This document shows positions 7,720 through 15,204 of a stretch of 64,000 bases of DNA, piece after piece. The notes under the pieces were generated by a model. It saw only the letters and a list, made by a program, of their open reading frames with translations, was not told where the DNA came from and did no database searches. The DNA comes from Streptomyces rishiriensis (GTDB lineage: Bacteria > Actinomycetota > Actinomycetes > Streptomycetales > Streptomycetaceae). Positions within the stretch are counted from its first letter, which is position 1; each line of letters opens with the position of its first letter. The translations under genes were made by a program, and so were the position numbers. The stretch is taken from contig NZ_BEWA01000028.1 in assembly GCF_003112535.1 (NCBI RefSeq), positions 85,710 through 149,709 on the forward strand, read 5' to 3'.

Positions 7720-9081
7720 ATGCCCCCCACCCCCGGATCGCCCTCGGTCGAACGGACCTGGCGGATCGGCGCCGCGCCCGGCGCCGTGCCGCTGCTCGGA
7801 CACGTCCCCGCGCTGTGGCGCCGCCCGTTGGAGTTCCTCGCCTCGCTTCCCGCGCACGGCGACCTGGTCGAAGTCCGGCTCGGTCCCACCCGCGCCTATC
7901 TCGCCGCCCACCCCGAACTGGTCCGGCACGTCCTGCTCAACCCGCGCGTTTTCGACAAGGGCGGCGTCTTCGACAAGGCGCGCCAGCTGCTCGGTAACAG
8001 CCTGTCGGTCTCCCGCGGCGAGGAGCACCGCTTCCAGCGGCGGTTGATCCAGCCCGCGTTCCACACCACCAAGATCGCCGCCTACACGACGGCGGTGGCC
8101 GCGGACACCCGTACCGTCACCGACGGCTGGCGGGCCGGCGAAGTCCGGGACATCAGCGACGCCATGCACGCCCTGCTGATGCGGGTCGCCGCCCGCACCC
8201 TGTTCTCCACCGGGCTCGACGAGGACACCGTCGAAGAGGCCCGGCAGTGTCTGCGGACGGTCTCGCACGGCATCTACCGGCGAACCGTCGCCCCGCTGGG
8301 CGTCCTGGAGAAGCTGCCCACCCCGGGAAACCGCGCCTACGACCACGCCAACACGCGGCTGCGGCAGATCGTGGCGGACATGATCGCGCTGCGGCGCCGG
8401 TCCGACGCCGACCACGGCGACCTGCTGTCCACCCTGCTGCGGGCGGAGCACCCCGAGACCGGTCAGAAGCTGGACGACGCCCAGATCCTGGACCAGGTCG
8501 TCACCTTCCTGGTCGCCGGCAGCGAGACCACCGCCTCCACCCTGGCGTTCGTCTTCCACCTGATGGGCACGCTCCCCGAGGTGGAGCAGCGGGTGCACGC
8601 CGAGGTGGACGCCGCGCTGGCGGGCCGGACGCCGGTCTACGAGGACCTGCCCACGCTGCCGTACACCCGCAATGTCATCACCGAGGCGCTGCGGCTGTAC
8701 CCGCCGTCGTGGATGGCGATGCGGGTCGCGGCCGAGGACGTCGAACTCGGCGGCCGGACCATCCCCGCCCGGACGATGATCCTCTACAGCGCCTACGCCC
8801 TCCATCACAATCCCGAGCTCTTCCCGGATCCCGAGACCTTCGACCCGGGGCGCTGGGAGGGCGAGCGGGCGGCCCACGTACCGCGCGGGGCACTGCTGCC
8901 GTTCGGCGCGGGCAGCCACAAGTGCATCGGCGACGTCCTCGCGCTCACCGAGACGGCACTGATCGTCGCGACCGTCGCCGCTCGCTGGCGGCTGCGCCCG
9001 GCACCCGGCAGCAGACTGCGCCCTGAGCCCAAGGCCACCCTGGAGGCGGGCCCGCTGCCCATGGTGCTGGAACGCCGCTGA
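7720..9081 (+). CDS. cotB3: cytochrome P450 (CotB3-like)
   Basis: 453 aa, ATG at 7720, 10 nt after the cyclase stop. I-helix VAGSETTAST, K-helix EALRLYPPSW, FDPGRW, haem loop FGAGSHKCIG with ligand Cys402. At about 450 aa with these motifs it belongs to the longer terpenoid-type P450s rather than the CYP105/107 type of the neighbouring monooxygenases. In the cyclooctatin pathway the first P450, CotB3, hydroxylates cyclooctat-9-en-7-ol at C5; assignment here is by gene order and family, not by residue-level specificity. No ferredoxin or reductase gene is present in the cluster. Confidence 0.85.
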   Translation: MPPTPGSPSVERTWRIGAAPGAVPLLGHVPALWRRPLEFLASLPAHGDLVEVRLGPTRAYLAAHPELVRHVLLNPRVFDKGGVFDKARQLLGNSLSVSRGEEHRFQRRLIQPAFHTTKIAAYTTAVAADTRTVTDGWRAGEVRDISDAMHALLMRVAARTLFSTGLDEDTVEEARQCLRTVSHGIYRRTVAPLGVLEKLPTPGNRAYDHANTRLRQIVADMIALRRRSDADHGDLLSTLLRAEHPETGQKLDDAQILDQVVTFLVAGSETTASTLAFVFHLMGTLPEVEQRVHAEVDAALAGRTPVYEDLPTLPYTRNVITEALRLYPPSWMAMRVAAEDVELGGRTIPARTMILYSAYALHHNPELFPDPETFDPGRWEGERAAHVPRGALLPFGAGSHKCIGDVLALTETALIVATVAARWRLRPAPGSRLRPEPKATLEAGPLPMVLERR

Positions 9082-9085
9082 CCTG

Positions 9086-9127
9086 TCTTCCCCCTTTTCC
9101 TCCCTCTCCCTTCCTTCCCTTCTCTCC
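9086..9127. repeat. 42-nt pure polypyrimidine tract between cotB3 and cotB4
   Basis: An unbroken run of C and T on the plus strand in the 76-nt gap between two otherwise tightly packed P450 genes. Such C/U-rich unstructured RNA can act as a Rho loading site, and homopurine-homopyrimidine DNA can form triplex structures; which, if either, applies is not shown. Confidence 0.9.
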
Positions 9128-9157
9128 GTCCGTACCGTCTCAGGGGGCGCATCCGGC

Positions 9158-10516
9158 ATGAAGACCCAATCCGACCCGGTCAGGCGCAGATGGCGGATCG
9201 CCAAGGCGCCGGGCCGGCTTCCGCTGGCCGGCCACGCGCTCCACCTGGCGCGCCGCCCGCTGGAATATCTGTCGTCGCTGCCCGCCCTGGGCGACCTGGT
9301 AGAGCTGCGGCTGGGCACCCGGCTCACCTATCTGCCCTGTCATCCGGAGTTGGTGCAGGAGGTGCTGCTCAACGCGCGGGTCTACGACAGCGGAGGCCCG
9401 GTGAAGGAGAAGGCCCGTCCCATCCTCGGCAACGGGCTGATCACCTCCGGCTGGGCCGACCACCGCAGACAGCGGCGGATGGTCCAGCCGGCGTTCCACA
9501 CCACGCGCATCGCGACGTACGCCGAGGTGATGCGCGAGGAGTGCGCGGCGCACGCGGATGCGTGGCGGCCGGGCCGGCCGGTCGACGTCGGTGACGCGAT
9601 GCAGGCGCTGACCGCGCGGGTGACGGCACGCGCGCTGTTCGCGACGGAGATGGCACCGCGCTCCGTCGCGGAGGTCCAGCGCAGCCTGCCCGTCATGGTG
9701 CGCGGCGCGTTCCGCCGGGCGCTCGATCCCACCGGTCTGATCGCCAGGCTGCCGCTGGCCGCCAACCGTGAGTTCGATGCCGCGCTCGACCGGCTGCACA
9801 CCCTCATCGACGGCATCATCGGGGACTACCGGCGCTCCGGCGAGGACCGCGGCGACCTGCTCTCGGCGCTGCTGGCCGCGCGGGACGACGACAACGGCGG
9901 CGCGCTGACCGACCGGGAGGTCCACGATCAGGTCATGACCCTGCTGCTGGCCGGCGTCGAGACCACCGCGAGTGCCCTGACCTGGGCCTGGCATCTGCTG
10001 GCGGCCCATCCCGAGGTCGAGGCGCGGCTGCACGCCGAGGTCGACGAGGTGCTGGGCGGCCGAACGCCGACGTACGCCGACGTGCCGAGGCTCGCCCACA
10101 CCCAGCGGATCTTCACCGAGACCCTGCGCCTTTACCCGCCGGCCTGGATGTACACCAGGATGACCACCCAGCCCACCGAACTGGCCGGTCATCCACTGCC
10201 GGCCGGGACGGACATCCTGATCAGCCCCTACGTCATCCACCGCATCCCGGAGTTCTTCCCGCGCCCGGAGACCTTCGACCCGGACCGATGGCTGCCCGAG
10301 CGCGCCAAGGACGTCACCCGTGGGTCCTACCTGCCGTTCGGGGCCGGCAGCCGCAAGTGCATCGGTGACGTCTTCGGGATGACGGAGGCGACGCTCGCGC
10401 TCGCCGCCCTCGCCTCCCGCTGGCGTCTGCGGCCGGTGCCGGGCGCGACCGTCTCGCCCCGGGCCGAGATGAGCCTGTCAGCCGGGCCGCTGCCCATGGT
10501 GCCCGAACCGCGTTAG
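9158..10516 (+). CDS. cotB4: cytochrome P450 (CotB4-like)
   Basis: 452 aa, ATG at 9158; the upstream CAGGGGGCG is a modest ribosome site. A close paralogue of the preceding P450: I-helix LAGVETTASAL, ETLRLYPPAW, FDPDRW, haem loop FGAGSRKCIG with ligand Cys401. In cyclooctatin biosynthesis CotB4 makes the last hydroxylation (C18) to give cyclooctatin. The stop TAG (10514-10516) overlaps the TAA stop of the convergent P450, leaving no room for a terminator between them. Confidence in the family is high; the precise position oxidised is inferred. Confidence 0.84.
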   Translation: MKTQSDPVRRRWRIAKAPGRLPLAGHALHLARRPLEYLSSLPALGDLVELRLGTRLTYLPCHPELVQEVLLNARVYDSGGPVKEKARPILGNGLITSGWADHRRQRRMVQPAFHTTRIATYAEVMREECAAHADAWRPGRPVDVGDAMQALTARVTARALFATEMAPRSVAEVQRSLPVMVRGAFRRALDPTGLIARLPLAANREFDAALDRLHTLIDGIIGDYRRSGEDRGDLLSALLAARDDDNGGALTDREVHDQVMTLLLAGVETTASALTWAWHLLAAHPEVEARLHAEVDEVLGGRTPTYADVPRLAHTQRIFTETLRLYPPAWMYTRMTTQPTELAGHPLPAGTDILISPYVIHRIPEFFPRPETFDPDRWLPERAKDVTRGSYLPFGAGSRKCIGDVFGMTEATLALAALASRWRLRPVPGATVSPRAEMSLSAGPLPMVPEPR

Positions 10517-11703
10517 CCGAATGTGACGGGGAGCGCGTGCAGGCCGCGGAGCATCAGGCTGGGGCGCCACCGCAGGTCGGCGGGGTCCGTGTCCAGGGCC
10601 AGACCGGGGCACCGCTCCAACAGGGCGCGGAAGGCGATCGCGCCCTGCATGCGGGCCAGCGGGGCGCCCAGGCAGTGGTGGATGCCGTAGCCGAAGGCGG
10701 TGTGCCCGCGGGTGTCGCGGCGGATGTCGAACCGGTCGGGCTCGGCGAACCGCTTCGGATCGCGGGACGCGGCGGCCAGCACGACGGCCACGGAATCGCC
10801 GGCGCCGATCACCGTGCCGTCGATCTCCAGGGGCTCCTTGGCGTAGCGGAACGCCGTGGTCTCCACCGGCCCCTCGTAGCGGAGCATCTCCTCCACGGCG
10901 TTCTCCAGCAGCGACCAGTCGCCGCGCAGCGCCGCCAGCTGATCGGGGTGGCGCAGCAGGGCGAGCGTTCCGCTGGACAGCAGGTTGGCCGCCGTCTCGT
11001 ATCCGGCGACCAGCAGCACGAAGGCCATGCCGAGCATCTCCTCGGGCGTGAGGCCGTCCTCCTCCTCGCCCAGGCGACCGGCCAACGCGCTCAGCAGGTC
11101 CTCACCCGGTTCGCGCCGCTTGGCCGCGACGAGCTCGGCGAGGTACCCCGTCATGGCCTGGGCCGCGGCGGCGGCGACCTCGGGCCGGGTGAAGTCGGTG
11201 CTCTCCAGATACCAGTCGTGGAAGGTCTTGCGGTCGTTCGCCGGCACGCCGAGCAGTTCGCAGATCACAGCCAGCGGCAACGGCAGCGCGAATGACTCGA
11301 CCAGGTCCGCGCGGCCCAGCGGCAGCATGGCGTCCAGCAGCTCGTCCGCGATCCGCTGGATCTTCGGACGCAGCGCCTCGATGCGCCGAGAGGTGAACTC
11401 CTTCGCCACGAGCCCGCGCAACCGGGTGTGCTGCGGCGGGTCCGTCTGCACCATGTTCAGGCCGATCGAGTTGCCTCCGTCGTCCTGCCACCCGGCCGAG
11501 TGCCTGATGTCGTTGGACAGCCGCGCGTCGGCCAGCGCCGACCGCGCCTGCGCGTGCCCCACGACCAGCCAGAACTCCCCCGACGCGGCGGTGCGGACCC
11601 GGTGCACCGGCCCCTGCGCGCGCATCCGCTCGTAGACCGGATACGGATCGTCGACGAAAGGCCGGCCGAGTGCTGTCAGATCTTCAAATCCCGTCACGGA
11701 CAA
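10513..11703 (-). CDS. cytochrome P450 (class I bacterial type)
   Basis: 396 aa. The TTG at 11703 is preferred because GAGGA lies 6 nt upstream; a GTG at 11697 is the alternative and would remove two residues. I-helix LLVAGYETAANL, K-helix EMLR, haem loop FGYGIHHCLG with ligand Cys344. It resembles soluble CYP105/107 enzymes and is unlike the two CotB3/B4-type P450s. It is transcribed towards cotB4 and is divergent from a TetR gene, with an inverted repeat between them, so it is probably the TetR target. Its placement suggests a fourth oxidation in the diterpene cluster. Confidence 0.87.
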   Translation of the reverse strand: MSVTGFEDLTALGRPFVDDPYPVYERMRAQGPVHRVRTAASGEFWLVVGHAQARSALADARLSNDIRHSAGWQDDGGNSIGLNMVQTDPPQHTRLRGLVAKEFTSRRIEALRPKIQRIADELLDAMLPLGRADLVESFALPLPLAVICELLGVPANDRKTFHDWYLESTDFTRPEVAAAAAQAMTGYLAELVAAKRREPGEDLLSALAGRLGEEEDGLTPEEMLGMAFVLLVAGYETAANLLSSGTLALLRHPDQLAALRGDWSLLENAVEEMLRYEGPVETTAFRYAKEPLEIDGTVIGAGDSVAVVLAAASRDPKRFAEPDRFDIRRDTRGHTAFGYGIHHCLGAPLARMQGAIAFRALLERCPGLALDTDPADLRWRPSLMLRGLHALPVTFG

Positions 11704-11769
11704 CGGTGTTCCTCGCTTCGAACTCGCTGGTGCGGCTGAGCGGGGAGTGCTCCCCCGGTGGACGGCGCG

Positions 11770-11810
11770 ACCTTAGCAACGAAACGGGGAGCTGTCCCCG
11801 GTTTTGCTGT
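11770..11810. promoter_or_regulatory. inverted-repeat operator between P450 and TetR
   Basis: CGGGGA (11785-11790), GCTG, TCCCCG (11795-11800) is a perfect inverted repeat, flanked by outer arms AGCAA and TTGCT, giving a symmetric block of about 35 bp. It lies in the 120-bp gap of a divergent pair. TAGTGT at 11811-11816, 7 nt before the TetR ATG, could be its -10 with a leaderless transcript. This is the expected layout for TetR autoregulation and control of the P450. Confidence 0.55.
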
Positions 11811-11823
11811 TAGTGTGCCGCGC

Positions 11824-12516
11824 ATGGACGGCGGAGACGAACGGCGGACACCTCGGCGCAGTGACGCGCGCCGCAACCGCGAGATGCTGATCGCCGCCGC
11901 CCGGGAGATCTACGCCGAACGCGGAGTCGATGCGCCGCTGGACGACATCGCCCGCCGGGCGGGAGTCGGCAACGCAACGCTCTACCGCCACTTCACCGAC
12001 CGCGCCGCACTGATCGAGACCGTCTTCCATGACGCTTTGACCCCGATCCTGGACGCGGCCCGCGAGACCCGGGAGCGGGCGGACGCCTGGAGCGGTCTCA
12101 CCGCATACCTGGACCGGGTCTTCACGCTCCTGGCCGCCGACCGGGGCGCCGGTGACCTGATGACCACCGGCATGCGGGGCGTGCCCACGCTCGACGCCCT
12201 GCGCGAGGAGAACCGGCGCACGCTGGACACGCTGCTGCGCCGCTGCCAGGAACAGCACACGATCCGTCCTGACCTCACTGTCGAGGATCTGCTGTTCCTG
12301 CTGGCCGCGCTGGGCCGGGCCACGCCGGCCGCCCCCCGCTCCTGGCGGCGCCACCTGGCCCTGATGCTGGACGGTCTGCGCCCCGCGGCCGCCCGCCCCC
12401 TGCCCGCGCCGTCGCTCGACCGAGAGCAGTTCGAGGCCGCCCTGCACCGTCTCGGCGGCGTCCCCCGGGCGGCCCTGCAGGAAAAGTCCCTTCGTCCACC
12501 GAGACCGGAGACCTGA
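11824..12516 (+). CDS. TetR-family transcriptional regulator
   Basis: 230 aa from the ATG at 11824 (the frame is open upstream but that part covers the operator). N-terminal helix-turn-helix at about residues 13-60: DARRNREMLIAAAREIYAE, then DDIARRAGVGNATLYRHF, the recognition helix signature. The C-terminal half is a ligand-binding region of the AcrR-like type. It is divergent from a P450 with an inverted repeat between them, and is followed after 5 nt by an acyltransferase gene, so it likely controls both. The ligand is unknown; a cluster intermediate would be a reasonable guess. Confidence 0.85.
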   Translation: MDGGDERRTPRRSDARRNREMLIAAAREIYAERGVDAPLDDIARRAGVGNATLYRHFTDRAALIETVFHDALTPILDAARETRERADAWSGLTAYLDRVFTLLAADRGAGDLMTTGMRGVPTLDALREENRRTLDTLLRRCQEQHTIRPDLTVEDLLFLLAALGRATPAAPRSWRRHLALMLDGLRPAAARPLPAPSLDREQFEAALHRLGGVPRAALQEKSLRPPRPET

Positions 12517-12521
12517 AGCCA

Positions 12522-13805
12522 ATGACCCGTCAGCGACCCATATCGCCCTTCGAGAGCGTCTATTTCCTGGACCTGGGAGCGGCGGGCCTTCCTCTGTACG
12601 ACATGCCGGCGTTCGTGGAGTCCCTGGTACGCGGCCGGCCGGACCCGGCGCTGATCCGGCGGGCGCTCGTCCTGCTGACCGAGCGCCATCCGATCTTGCG
12701 CTCCGAGGTGGCGGCCGGCGAGGGGGGCCTGCTGCTGCGAGTCCGCGACCGGGTCGAGCCGCCGCTCACCCTGCTCGACGGCATCGAGGACGCCTACGCC
12801 GAACTGATCAATACGCGGCCCGACTGGACCCGGAGCCTGCTGCACGCCTGGCTGCTCTCCGACGGCGAGCGCTCCCAGGTGGTGCTCGGCGTCCACCACG
12901 GGGTGGCCGACGGACGTTCGGCCTTCGCCCTGCTCGACGAGTTCTGGCAGTACTACACCGCCCTGGCAGCCGGCGCGACACCGTCCGTCGAGCGACGCGA
13001 GGAGCTTCCCGAGGCGATCGACACCCGGCTGGCCGACGCCCTGCCGGAAGCAGAGATCGACGCCGTGGTCGACGCGATCGCGCAGGGCGCTGCGGCCGAG
13101 ACCAAGCCCGCCGTCCTGCCCACCGAGGGTGTGGGGCGCCCCGACCGGCCGGCCGCGACGCGCCGCTTCGTGGTCGACCGGCTGGAGTTCGCCGCGCACA
13201 CCACCGACGCCCTGGTGGCCGCTGCACGGGCTCGCGAGGTGACCGTCAACAGCCTCGTCTCAGGACTGGTCCTGACCGCTGTACGGACTCAACTCGCGCC
13301 GAAGGAAGGACCGTTGACGATGACCTGCGGTCACGGAGTCGATCTGCGGACCCGGTTGACGCCCGAACTGCCCCTGAGCACCGTGCTCAACTGCATCACC
13401 GGCCTGCAGACCACGCTGACCGTCGGTCACGACGACCGTCCGGAGAGCGTGGGCCGGGAGGTGGCCGACCAGGTTGCCGGCGCGCTGGCCCGGCGGGACC
13501 CCGAGCGCTTCCTGCTGGCCGCGCTCAGGGCCGGCGCCCAGGGCATCGCGGTGCCCGTCCCGGTCGTCAGCTACGGGATCTCCAACGTCGGCCGGATCCC
13601 CGCCCATCCCGTCCCCGAGGACCTGGAACTGCTCCGCTTCGGCGGGACGGCCAACGCGCCGGGCATGCCCCCCAAGATCGGCGTCGCCAGCTTCGGTGGC
13701 CGGCTGCTCGTCCAGAACGAGTACGACAGCTGGACCTACGCCCCCGAGCAGATGCGGCGGCTGCGCGAGGCGCTGCGCGCTTCGCTGACGGATCTGGTCC
13801 GCTGA
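12522..13805 (+). CDS. condensation-domain / PapA-like acyltransferase
   Basis: 427 aa, ATG at 12522, 5 nt after the TetR stop. Two-lobed condensation/acyltransferase fold: the catalytic HHGVADG (HHxxxDG) is at residues 125-131, and VVSYGISNVGRIP in the C-terminal lobe resembles the bridging segment of PapA5-type stand-alone enzymes. There are no carrier or adenylation domains. Such proteins transfer an acyl group from CoA or a carrier to a hydroxyl or amine. With a hydroxylated diterpene made next door, O-acylation of that alcohol is an attractive role; this is inference. Co-transcription with the TetR gene suggests ligand-induced expression, perhaps for self-protection. Confidence 0.75.
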   Translation: MTRQRPISPFESVYFLDLGAAGLPLYDMPAFVESLVRGRPDPALIRRALVLLTERHPILRSEVAAGEGGLLLRVRDRVEPPLTLLDGIEDAYAELINTRPDWTRSLLHAWLLSDGERSQVVLGVHHGVADGRSAFALLDEFWQYYTALAAGATPSVERREELPEAIDTRLADALPEAEIDAVVDAIAQGAAAETKPAVLPTEGVGRPDRPAATRRFVVDRLEFAAHTTDALVAAARAREVTVNSLVSGLVLTAVRTQLAPKEGPLTMTCGHGVDLRTRLTPELPLSTVLNCITGLQTTLTVGHDDRPESVGREVADQVAGALARRDPERFLLAALRAGAQGIAVPVPVVSYGISNVGRIPAHPVPEDLELLRFGGTANAPGMPPKIGVASFGGRLLVQNEYDSWTYAPEQMRRLREALRASLTDLVR

Positions 13806-13810
13806 CGGCG

Positions 13811-13830
13811 GCCGGGGCGGCCGCCCCGGC
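13811..13830. terminator. palindromic hairpin between convergent genes
   Basis: A perfect 20-bp palindrome GCCGGGGCGGCCGCCCCGGC, 6 nt after the acyltransferase stop and before the convergent methyltransferase. Very stable stem without a T-run, as is usual for Streptomyces terminators. It marks the right edge of the diterpene cluster. Confidence 0.6.
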
Positions 13831-13901
13831 GACGCTCGCTGTGGTGAGCCACCCCTTACGCGAGCCCCACGACCGTCCTGCTCTACCGGAAGACGCGATG
13901 T

Positions 13902-14603
13902 CTAAGTCGTCGGGACGAGCGGCCTCCGGGCGATCAGGAAGGCCTGGGGGACCTGCTCGGCCAGGTCGGCGTCCGGCTCGCGCACCGTGCGCGACAGCAT
14001 CGTGAAACCGGCCCCTGCCAGCAGCTTCTCCATCTGTTCCGGGCGGCGGCGCTCGAAGTCGAGGGTGACCGGGCGGCCCCAGGGGCGGTCGTGGCGGCGG
14101 GGTTCGTCGCCCACCTGGAAGGCCAGCAGGAGGTGGCCGCCGGGGGCCAGGACGCGGTGGAACTCGGCGAAGAGCGCGGGCAGCTCGTCCACCGGGGTGT
14201 GGATGCTGGAGTAGAAGGAGACGACCCCGGCGAGGGCCCCGTCGGGGAAGTCCGGTTTCAGCATCGAGCCCTGCTCGAAGCGGATCCCCGGGTTCTCGCG
14301 ACGGGCGATCGCCAGCATCGACTCCGACAGGTCGAGCCCGGACACGTCGAGCCCGAGCGAGGCGAGCCGTCCGGTGGTCCGGCCGGGACCGCACCCCAGG
14401 TCGGCCACCCGGCCGCCGGCCCCGACGAGTTCGGCGTACACGGCGAGGAGGGCCCGCTCCAGCGGCCTGGAGACGAGTTCCTCGCGGAAGTGCTCGGCGT
14501 AGTCCTCGGCGACGGCGTCGTAGAAGGCGCGGGTGGCGGTGAGGAAGGCGGGGACGGGGACGGGGGCGGGGGCTCCGGAGGGGGACGCTGTGATGTCGGT
14601 CAT
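13902..14603 (-). CDS. class I SAM-dependent methyltransferase
   Basis: 233 aa, ATG at 14603. Rossmann-type methyltransferase: motif I VADLGCGPGRTTG at about residue 87, the following acidic strand end LDVSGLDLSESML, and HRVLAPGGHLLLAF as the post-motif II strand. The N-terminus is proline-rich and low complexity. The substrate is not evident. It faces the acyltransferase across a strong hairpin and lies next to csp, which I remember as its neighbour in S. coelicolor as well, so I treat it as backbone rather than cluster. Confidence 0.8.
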   Translation of the reverse strand: MTDITASPSGAPAPVPVPAFLTATRAFYDAVAEDYAEHFREELVSRPLERALLAVYAELVGAGGRVADLGCGPGRTTGRLASLGLDVSGLDLSESMLAIARRENPGIRFEQGSMLKPDFPDGALAGVVSFYSSIHTPVDELPALFAEFHRVLAPGGHLLLAFQVGDEPRRHDRPWGRPVTLDFERRRPEQMEKLLAGAGFTMLSRTVREPDADLAEQVPQAFLIARRPLVPTT

Positions 14604-14640
14604 GGGCGGGGAGCCTAGGAGCCGGCACTGACAAAGGCAG

Positions 14641-14668
14641 GAGCCCCGTGCCGAAAGGCACAGGGCTC
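14641..14668 (-). terminator. terminator of the cold-shock gene
   Basis: GAGCCCCGTGCC, GAAA, GGCACAGGGCTC on the plus strand: a 12-bp stem with one internal pair that becomes G-U in the minus-strand RNA, and a 4-nt loop. It is 44 nt downstream of the csp stop, and 37 nt upstream of the methyltransferase start. Confidence 0.8.
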
Positions 14669-14712
14669 CTTGGGTACTGCTCTCAGAGACTTGCGATCTC
14701 AGGGTGTGAAGA

Positions 14713-14916
14713 TCAGACGGGGGTGACGTTCTCCGCCTGAGGACCCTTCGGGCCCTGCGTCACGTCGAAGGAGACCTGCTGGTTCTCCTCGAGCGAACGG
14801 AAACCCTGCGCGTTGATCGCGGAGTAGTGGACGAAGACGTCGGGGCCGCCGCCTTCCTGGGCGATGAAGCCAAAGCCCTTTTCGGCGTTGAACCACTTCA
14901 CGGTTCCGGTAGCCAT
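14713..14916 (-). CDS. cold-shock protein (CspA family)
   Basis: 67 aa, ATG at 14916 with AAGGAGGG 4 nt upstream on the minus strand; the frame is open further upstream but that is leader. One cold-shock domain that binds single-stranded RNA and DNA: RNP1 KGFGFI and RNP2 VFVHYS, with the start MATGTVKWFN. The length is exactly that of the family. An RNA chaperone role in growth or cold adaptation follows from the family. It is monocistronic between a structured leader and a clear terminator, and divergent from mqnA. Confidence 0.95.
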   Translation of the reverse strand: MATGTVKWFNAEKGFGFIAQEGGGPDVFVHYSAINAQGFRSLEENQQVSFDVTQGPKGPQAENVTPV

Positions 14917-15009
14917 AAGCCCTCCTTGGGCCCAAAGGGTTGCCCTGCTCCAGAACCCTGCAAGCGTGAAAGCAAGTGCCGCACAACTGCATACGTCTGA
15001 AAACGACGA

Positions 15010-15038
15010 GAGCCCGCGGTTACATGCTCCGCAGGCTC
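15010..15038 (-). promoter_or_regulatory. hairpin in the csp leader
   Basis: GAGCCCGCGG (15010-15019) pairs with CCGCAGGCTC (15029-15038) except for one G-U, around a 9-nt loop, about 95 nt upstream of the csp start. Cold-shock genes often have long structured leaders; this could also be a terminator for transcripts from the other direction. Confidence 0.4.
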
Positions 15039-15204
15039 TGTACTGCAAGGGAAACCAAACTGCAACTTGCGGCGAGCCTAGCACGCAGGCACCCGAAAGC
15101 AATAGAGGTCAAGATCACGTCACCCGGATGTTTGAAGATCCCGGAAAGAGCTTGACTCGGGGGGTGGAGTCCCGACAGTACCCCAAGGGGTCTAGCCTCG
15201 CGAT

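Noticed and set aside
15010..15038. csp leader hairpin as a terminator for mqnA-side transcription
   Set aside because: mqnA is transcribed away from it, and the position is typical of a leader; kept only as a tentative leader structure.
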